In this document: in pieces, positions 57,307 to 64,000 of the stretch
Layout: every line of letters starts with the position of its first letter
Numbering within the stretch: the stretch's first letter is position 1
Assembly (NCBI GenBank): GCA_027919835.1
Contig: JANVFP010000003.1
Span: 1,054,001 to 1,118,000, forward strand
Origin: Lentinula raphanica
Lineage: Eukaryota > Basidiomycota > Agaricomycetes > Agaricales > Omphalotaceae
DNA: 64,000 nt
Direction of reading: 5' to 3'
Notes under the pieces: model-generated
What the model saw: only the letters and a program-made list of their open reading frames with translations
Database searches by the model: none
What the model was told of the DNA's origin: nothing
Position numbers and translations under genes: made by a program

Positions 57307-58437
57307 TATAGATTATAGAATGTTATAACCTTCATGTAATTGTTCGACCAGAGGCCAAATAGCTTCAATTCTTCCAGTGTCCTTCAACCTCTTGTATTCC
57401 CACTGAAATTGTGGTTTCACCTAACCATCATCTGTCAGAATTCTAATAGGGTGAGCATAATTTCCAATCTCTACTCGCAACTTCTCCAAAATGTTATATA
57501 GCACTTGTACTCGCAAGACAGTGTCAGTCCGAGGAACTACCATATTCCTATAATTTCATCACCATACTAGTGCTCAGCTACATAGGAGCGACCACCTGGC
57601 GACCACTACCAATACCCAGTACCGTCACATACTATGCTCGAGACCGCCATCTCATCCAGAATATGTATCAAATCCCTGACTCTGCTCCCCTCTGCTCTTC
57701 CTCTTCCACTTGCAAGTTCAACATCTGAGTTGCATTACAACATTTTCTAACGTTTCCCGTCCAGTGTTTAACTTTGTCTTCACCGTTCACTTCACCTTTC
57801 GGCCAATGTTTCAATTCCTTTCAATTGTATGGCCCCTTATTAATATTCATTATGGCCCACGGAGCTCTTCTACCCTGCAAGTCAATGGCACCTAAGCAAC
57901 GTCAACTATTGAACCAAAATCACCGCCCATTAGCTGAGTGCTCGCCGCTGATTGTGATGCGAGTCCAGGTCTGCCCATTTGGGGAAACAAGTCCGAAGCG
58001 GTGCAAAGAGATTTTGAGATGGTATAAAAACTGGCATTCCCACTATAACTTGACTTATTCTTCTTCTCTTCCAGACCGCATCCTCAAATTGCCTTCAAGC
58101 TCTCATTCCCAGAGCCATGGCTTGCGCCTTGGCTCAGCTGTTATTTCTACTGGATTCTATACTTCTATAGAATGTTGGGTGTCATTTGCTACTGGTCCAA
58201 TTACATGGTGCGAGCTCACAATCTCTTTTGTCGCACTTATTTTACTGAGTACACTTTTCATTTTATCTAGACTCGCATTGGATCCGCACTTCCTCCATGG
58301 TCTACATAAGCGACTCGATGGCCCACTGTTGACTCGTGAGTCGAAAATACCCATCACGGTACATTGCTTCCTCCTTTCATTCGTTGAAGAGAACGACTGA
58401 ACAAGTACCAACTCCTCGATCATTCTTGTTCTAGGTT
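57307..58437. other. Region between the two foldback elements
   Basis: The longest frame (57774-58400, plus, 208 codons) includes a hydrophobic stretch (ELTISFVALILLSTLFILSR) but has no recognisable domain and sits in mobile-element-rich DNA. I do not call it a gene. Nothing else seen. Confidence 0.3.
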
Positions 58438-58719
58438 CATCAGGAAAAATATTCTCATCTCTAGAGTCCCCAGAGATACCCCCCAATTCCTAGGCTGCTC
58501 AGAGATTTTTGTGAACTTTGAAAGATCAAAAAACATCCTAGAGATCCTGAAAGATCCTGAAAGCATCTGAAAGCATCTGAAAGTACCAGAAAGCACCAGA
58601 AAGCACCCAGAGAATTTTTAGAAGCCTCAAAGAACTCAGATACTCTAGGCTCTCTGAGACTACCTAGGAATTGGGGGGTATCTCTGGGGACTCTAGAGAT
58701 GAGAATATTTTTCCTGATG
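58438..58719. mobile_element. Foldback MITE, copy 2, with 57-bp perfect arms
   Basis: 282 bp. The left arm (58438-58494) and right arm (58663-58719) are exact reverse complements over 57 bases, beginning CATCAGGAAAAATATTCTC. The ends match the foldback element at 57103. The centre holds a degenerate tandem repeat of GAAAGCATCT/GAAAGCACCA units (about 58545-58615). Flanks no longer show a clean TA duplication. Confidence 0.85.
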
Positions 58720-58991
58720 TTAGACACTTTTTCTTCCTCAAACCTTCATAATTGGTGCATTTACAGAGGTACGTTGCATTCTCCAATTTCATTCTAATAA
58801 CCAGCTCATATCTTACTGCCAGATCTCAACCGGTGACTGCTGCCAAGATGTGAGTGTGGTCGAATTATTGATCTTTTGTAGTTCTACCAGTATATATTAT
58901 TACTATTTGCTCTGTATATTATGTTTAGTTGCAATGATCAGTCCATCATGAAATAACTCTTCTATATTGTCTGAAAATCATTGAGGGAATT
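58720..58991. other. AT-rich spacer before the LTR element
   Basis: No gene seen. It ends in the GAATT target sequence. Confidence 0.3.
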
Positions 58992-59249
58992 TGTAACCGT
59001 CCGAGGGGTCAGAGACCCCAGGGTGGTTAAGAACTGGGCTGGCCCAGCAACCCCCAGGGGGGATAAGAGCTGGTTACCAGCTATAGAGGGACTAAAGATC
59101 ACCCAATGTACACAAGATCCAATCTATTGCAGGTATACACAACGGAGGTGAACAAGAATAAGGCCAAAGATTACATAATATCTAAGAATCCACCTGACTG
59201 CCCTAAACCTAACCCTAACTGCCTAGAACTGGCAACGCCGCCCGTTACA
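58992..59249 (-). repeat. LTR, left copy
   Basis: 258 bp, TGTAACCG to CGTTACA. It contains a CCCTAAACCTAACCCTAA run that resembles telomeric repeat by chance. Confidence 0.9.
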
Positions 59250-59860
59250 CTCTCCCCCACAAGACCAAACCCCTTGGTCTTCCAAGAGATCAGAAAGTCA
59301 GCTCAACATCAACATCAACCAAATGAGGAGCTAACAAAAGATAAAAAGGCAGGTAGCGGCACACATATATGTGTAAACAAAACCTGGTGTGAAACAAACC
59401 AGATCCTTCCTATGAGCAAGTCAGGCCCATCGACTGAAGCACAGCAAAGATGCCATTGCAGGTTGGATTGAACCAAGGTGTTCAAAGACCATAGTAGGTC
59501 TACTATGCACTATCACAAGTACAGAAACACGCGTAGGGGCCAGAGCTGCGGTTATGTCATCTAAGGTCTCCAACCAATAGAGTCAGAGATGGTGTCATGA
59601 GGATATGACATGGAGCTGGCAGGATGACTCTCTGCCAGAAAGCGGGAGAAACAAGTTCCTGGGTGCCAAGGAGCATCCAGGAGCCCATAGCATAACTATG
59701 GTATAGGGATAGACAGAGATAGTCCATCCAGGGGGAGCAATGAGGAGCAGGAGGTTCAGGGAAGGGAAGAGGAGATGCAGGACCCACAGGCCCATCAGGT
59801 AGTGCAAAATGCGAACCTAATGAGCTATGAATCATGAAGATCCATGGGGAAATGGCTGAG

Positions 59861-60328
59861 TTACAGTGAGCATGTCTCATAGGATGATTGATCAACCCAT
59901 GGGTCAGAGGGGGGATAGTGGATCATGGAGGAAGTTATACCATCCAGAAGCATGAGGGAGGCGTCATGGATGGTCCAAAAACCAAGAGAATCCACTGGGA
60001 ACTGCCCAAGATATGTGGATAATATCTTGGTCATTGTGCCTGACAGTGATGAGGCCATAACTAGCCAATGAGGTGGGCGATTTTTTCGGTCAATAGCGCG
60101 TCTGAAAGCCCTTGGAAAGAGCTTTCTAACGCCCCCAAGACGTCTAAAACGCGATAGGAACTGAGGGAGATATGGGGTAAACTTTGCAGAGAGGAGTTGG
60201 GGTGATGGGGAAGGGTATATCTTGAGATCCAGCAGATGGATTTGGATGATCAGGGGGTCATCAGAAAGCCTGAAATCAGGACTTTCTAATGAGGGAAGAT
60301 GGTCCAGGATCATAAGGATGGATGTCAA
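59861..60328 (-). CDS. Open frame inside the LTR element, function unknown
   Basis: 155 codons on the transcribed strand, Leu/Pro/Ser-rich (KIYPSPSPQLLSAKFTPYLP, RRLGGVRKLFPRAFRRAIDR). It could be a gag remnant, but I see no zinc knuckle or other gag motif. It may be non-coding. Confidence 0.25.
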   Translation of the reverse strand: MTSILMILDHLPSLESPDFRLSDDPLIIQIHLLDLKIYPSPSPQLLSAKFTPYLPQFLSRFRRLGGVRKLFPRAFRRAIDRKNRPPHWLVMASSLSGTMTKILSTYLGQFPVDSLGFWTIHDASLMLLDGITSSMIHYPPSDPWVDQSSYETCSL

Positions 60329-60502
60329 GATATGGATGCCACATCACCAGGTGAAAATTTTCAACACATATCTCCTGCCTCTCCTACACTTCTAATCCTT
60401 CCAGAAGCCTTCCTAGCAGCCTCAAGAGCACTTCCTAGATGACACTAGGTGTTGAGTTGTGCTCTCCCAATAGTAGCAATAGGCTGTGGTTGTGTAAAAA
60501 AC

Positions 60503-60759
60503 TGTAACCGTCCGAGGGGTCAGAGACCCCAGGGTGGTTAAGAACTGGGCTGGCCCAGCAACCCCCAGGGGGATAAGAGCTGGTTACCAGCTATAGAGGG
60601 ACTAAAGATCACCCAATGTACACAAGATCCAATCTATTGGAGGTATACACAACAGAGGTGAACAAGAATAAGGCCAAAGATTACATAATATCTAAGAATC
60701 CACCTGACTGCCCTAAACCTAACCCTAACTGCCTAGAACTGGCAACGCCGCCCGTTACA
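60503..60759 (-). repeat. LTR, right copy
   Basis: 257 bp. Differs from the left copy by one G in a G run, one C/G in ATTGCAGG/ATTGGAGG, and one G/A in CAACGGAGG/CAACAGAGG. Confidence 0.9.
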
Positions 60760-60764
60760 GAATT

Positions 60765-61438
60765 GTCATTTTACTACAATCTGTGAATCAACCAACAAAG
60801 AGCAATCATACCTATCAGACAATGCGATGTTTGAAAAACATTCCAACACATTGGTGAATTGGTATCATACATCCCCGAAGTTCCAACCAGGTGTCATTGA
60901 TCCTCAGAATATACAGGTGGTGCAATGATTGTTGCAAATGAAAATGTGGTACAATCATTACACTGGGGGTGTAACATTATAATCCGTCATATGCAGTTAT
61001 AGTATCACCAGAATTATTCCACCACATTATACCGATTATACCTACATTACAAGCAAATCTCCAAATGACAATTGCTTGTGAACATCTCCTCAATTTTGTG
61101 ATGCGATTTGTGATCACCGACTATCAGAGATTGGAGTTGTGCACAATGGCTGTACTTTAACTGGGCAGGACACGTCTGAGCGCTCGTTTCAGACTAATCG
61201 TGTTCGAATACTAGTCGATGCTTTGAATAATGACAGAACACAAGCCTAACAGGAAACAAGAAAAAAAGACAAAACTCACCATTATCATAGACGTCACGAC
61301 TCACGGCCCAGTCAGAATGTCGCAAAAATCTCCCCGGTGTGCAAAGCTTCATCGTACCATTCAAAGACACAACCAGTATCAGTACTCAAGGTGATCGCGT
61401 CGAGCTGGTGTCGAGCATCAAGGAAGATACCAGGATTT
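60765..61438. other. Spacer between the LTR element and the TIR element
   Basis: AT-rich, repetitive in texture, no gene supported. Confidence 0.3.
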
Positions 61439-61446
61439 GAACAACC

Positions 61447-62739
61447 AGGACCTCGGAAGCTCCTGCAGAACCCCGCCCGAATTAGCGTACTTTAGGACCC
61501 GATTTTGGCATTTTCCTTGTCCGGAAATGGCCAAAATTAGCGTACTTGAGACCAGAAAGAGGTCAGTCCTTGTCCAATTTAGCGTACTTCAAGGTCAAAT
61601 TTTTGCAGATCAGGCCTGTATACCAGATGTGGATGCAGGTCTTCCGATGCCATGTCAACCAGCAATTCTCCAACGAACTTCTTGCGCTAGAGTTCACATC
61701 AAAAATGCTTATCGGCGATTTTTTAACAATTTTCCGGCCATTTTCGAGCGATTTTTGGCTTCCACGTGACTTATCCTTCTCCGAATTAGCGTACTTTAGG
61801 GCGAAAATGTGGCCCAATAGCGATGTCGGTGGGTGAGAGAAAAATTAATTCAAAAAGGAAAATTTCCAAAAAAGGAAAAAGAGGGAAAGGAAAAAAAGCG
61901 TTAACTCATGTACATATATTCTCTTAATCAGTTGCTAGTCTTCACTGTACATTCACAGTGAGTCTCCTGCCTGAACTGTGTGCTCTGAAGTGCTCATCAG
62001 TCTTGGCAATTGACAAAAAGAGGATTGTGCATGTTACCGGGCAATAAGTGAGGTTTTTTCAAGCTCATTTTCCATGTTTGTGTCTTCAAATGCTGTCAGC
62101 ATGTAGATACAGTGTAATCTGATTTTTTGAGGTACTATGTTTGAGGAAGGTGGCAAGTCAAGTTGAGGAAATGAATTTTGTCGAAATGATACAAATAAGG
62201 CAATTCTAGGATACCGTTGCATGACATGACCCAGCTTCGGCGCTTAACAGCGCCTAACCACTCATTCATCGAGAGCAACCCAGACTTGGTTGAACTCTAT
62301 TTCAGTCTTGTAACTTTGCAATTACAACAACTCACTACCATTCCTCCATGTGTAGACCATTCCTTCTTCATGCACAGGAATTCAATATCAGCATATGCAA
62401 AAAATTGAGGTTGAGACTTGATACCAGTACTCACTTGCACCCTTCTGTATCTATGACCAAGATTTTGAAAGATACTCTAGTACTACCACAATGCTATCTA
62501 TGAATTATAATTGATTGAGTACACTGTTATATGATCCAAGGCCAAATGGTAAATGGTTGAGGCAGAATCAATCCTCGAGCGCACTGGCAGTGTCTGGAAA
62601 TGAATTGGCATGTGGCTGTGTGATTATGCAATCACTATCCGGTATCAGTATCTTCCACCGACACCGATACCGCCCCGAAAATGTAGCGTACTTCAGACCC
62701 TTCGGCCGGGCGGGGTTCTGCAGGAGCTTCCGAGGTCCT
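61447..62739. mobile_element. Non-autonomous DNA transposon with 33-bp TIRs and 8-bp target duplication
   Basis: 1,293 bp. Left end 61447-61479 (AGGACCTCGGAAGCTCCTGC...) and right end 62707-62739 are perfect 33-base inverted repeats. GAACAACC flanks both sides (61439-61446 and 62740-62747), an exact 8-bp target duplication. Near the left end AATTAGCGTACTT recurs (about 61480, 61535 and 61580, and again at 61786), and TAGCGTACTT occurs just inside the right end (62684), a subterminal repeat of the kind transposases bind. An 8-bp duplication fits hAT or Zisupton-type families. No transposase gene inside. Confidence 0.9.
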
Positions 62740-62854
62740 GAACAACCTGGTTTTCACACAAACAAGTACAAATTCGGACCACCTTCGCTTCGCCCGCAAC
62801 CATATTCTTCGCCCGCCTTCAAGTTTCCCTTCAATCATTCATCATCCTTCGGCC

Positions 62855-64000
62855 ATGCTGTTGAAGAATCTATCTACTTCACTGATAACTAGCGACCTCG
62901 TAGCTGAGCTGCACTCACTGGGAATCTCAACTACGACGGATCTAATATTCTCAAGTGCTTCCCCTCTTCAAATCTATTCGCGCATGTCTTCGAAATCCAT
63001 GTCTTTCGCCGATTTCGAGTCAAGCATCCAATCAATCATAGCAAGCCTAGCGGGTCCAGGCCAGGACGCTTCCATGCTTAATGAATTGACCAACTCAGAC
63101 TTCAAGATGCAGACCTCAACATCGCTGGACGATCACCTTGGCGGAGGACTTCCTTGTGCACGTGTAATCGAAATTTCTGGTGACAGAGGCTCAGGAAAGA
63201 GCGTACGTCTGCCCTTCAACAATCTGTGCCTCTGTTCGACCCTCACCGATCCAAGATTCTACTTCTCAACTGGGTCTTGACTTCGCTTCTCCGGACTCCG
63301 GAAATGGCAGTGTTGTGGATTGATACTACTGGCGACTTTGCTATAGACAGAGCCGTTCGGATTCTCGAACATCACCAGCAGGTTGAGATTGAGACGATCT
63401 TCCTATCCACAGAACGCTGAACTAGGAAGTTAGACTCTAGATGACATGGAAGTCATGCTACAAAGGCTACACATCTCAACCGCAATTGACCTGGAATCCG
63501 TTCAGCAGATTATTCGTGCTCTAGAGCTTCAACTTGCGGTACGTCATTGACTCTTCAAACGCTGTTCATGAGCTGATGTACCACAAAGCAAGCGAGCGAG
63601 CCTCGTATCAAGTGCGTCGTCATCGACTCAGTCACCTCGCTATTGGGCCCCTACTTGAGCGCCGTCTCTTCGCAAGGACATGCCATCATGGCCGCTTTCA
63701 TGCGATATCTTCACGACCTAGCAAAAAGCTACTCTCTGCTTATTCTAGTTCGTTAGCCAAACGTTTTTCTCTGAATCATGCTTATGGATCTCCAAGATTG
63801 TCAACAACGCTACGCTCATGCGAATTCAATCTACCAGAAAGCCTCAAACGTCCCTGGACGTCGTCTCAAATCCACATTCTGCGTTCGCATCGACGGTTCG
63901 AAAACCTGCTCTTGGACCGTCGTTCCCCTTCATGACCGACGCGACCTTGTGGGTGGCTCGGTGGCCTGTGAAAGAAGAGGACGGAGAAGGCTCTACGGCT
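62855..64000 (+). CDS. RAD51D-like recombinase, 3' end beyond the window
   Basis: A RecA-family RAD51 paralogue for homologous recombination. ATG at 62855, then an N-terminal helical part (LLKNLSTSLITSDLVAELHS, LGISTTTDLIFSS). ATPase core: TSLDDHLGGGLPCARVIEIS then the Walker A GDRGSGKS, with a GTACGT donor directly after it. The next exon reads ILLLNWVLTSLLRTPEMAVL then WIDTTGDFAIDRAVRILEHH. Walker B: VVIDSVTSLLGPYLSAVSSQ with GHAIMAAFMRYLHDLAKSYS. Then KPALGPSFPFMTDATLWVAR. Walker B and the KPALG...WVAR end resemble RAD51D more than RAD51 itself or RAD57. The gene is cut by the window edge. Its ATG is only 108 bases from the 8-bp duplication of the upstream transposon. Confidence 0.82.

Larger units (their letters stand above)
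58992..60759 (-). mobile_element. Short non-autonomous LTR retroelement
   Basis: 1,768 bp. Two direct repeats of 258 and 257 bp begin TGTAACCGTCCG and end GCCCGTTACA, the TG...CA pattern of LTRs. They differ at only three positions that I can see. Exact 5-bp target duplication GAATT at 58987-58991 and 60760-60764. A purine tract adjoins the LTR on the minus strand (GTGGGGGAGAG directly before TGTAACGGG), so transcription is on the minus strand. The internal region is only about 1.25 kb and lacks reverse transcriptase or integrase, so movement would need an autonomous partner. Confidence 0.9.

Noticed and set aside
57774..58400. 208-codon frame with a hydrophobic stretch
   Set aside because: No domain, no splice support, and it sits between two mobile elements. 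Composition is compatible with chance.
59205..59225. CCCTAAACCTAACCCTAA run resembling telomeric repeats
   Set aside because: It lies inside the LTR, recurs identically in the other LTR, and is not part of a longer array.
1..64000. CRISPR arrays, bacterial operons, Shine-Dalgarno sites
   Set aside because: None seen. The window is eukaryotic nuclear DNA with spliceosomal introns.

Overview
This is nuclear DNA from a filamentous basidiomycete, most likely an Agaricomycete. Nearly every gene is broken by several short introns of roughly 45-70 bases with GT...AG ends. Genes are close together on both strands and do not form operons. The products are typical of mushroom-forming fungi: tandem cytochrome P450s, basidiomycete-type F-box genes, plant-cell-wall hydrolases, a very long NOT4, and RAD6 and RAD18 orthologues. 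Protein calls come from reading conserved motifs and joining exons by eye, so exon edges are approximate unless stated.

Left part (1-13 kb): the 3' end of the TATA-binding protein gene, the RAD6-type E2 ubc2, a long unrecognised membrane-protein gene, a secreted GH16 glucanase, the dynamin-like GTPase VPS1, and a GPI-anchored GH88 unsaturated glucuronyl hydrolase.

Duplicated metabolic block (11.4-19.1 kb): a GH88+P450 pair is followed by a second copy in which GH88 has decayed, and has taken an 84-bp inverted-repeat insertion, while the P450 still splices to a full reading frame.

Middle part (19-45 kb): NTF2, a conserved hypothetical, a gene-poor stretch, a class 3 lipase, DCN1, RAD18, a DUF7330-like protein, a GH28 pectinase, the Fe-S assembly factor CIA2, a small membrane protein, D-lactate dehydrogenase, NOT4 and uracil-DNA glycosylase.

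F-box array (45.1-51.3 kb): a tandem duplication of about 3 kb. Each unit holds one intact F-box gene and one F-box relic. Unit 2 also begins with a dead copy of the UNG 5' end. An unrecognised minus-strand gene, a tRNA-Asn, ATP23 and a large P47/TULIP-like gene follow.

Right part (57-64 kb): a mobile-element cluster with two foldback MITEs of one family, a short LTR retroelement with nearly identical LTRs and an exact 5-bp target duplication, and a 1.29-kb TIR element with perfect 33-bp ends and an exact 8-bp target duplication. The TIR element lies just upstream of a RAD51D-like recombinase gene that runs off the window.

Functionally, RAD6 and RAD18 are the two halves of the PCNA ubiquitin ligase. 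With UNG and the RAD51 paralogue, four DNA-repair genes lie in this window, though not adjacent to each other. GH16, GH28, GH88, the lipase and the P450s fit a saprotrophic or plant-associated lifestyle.
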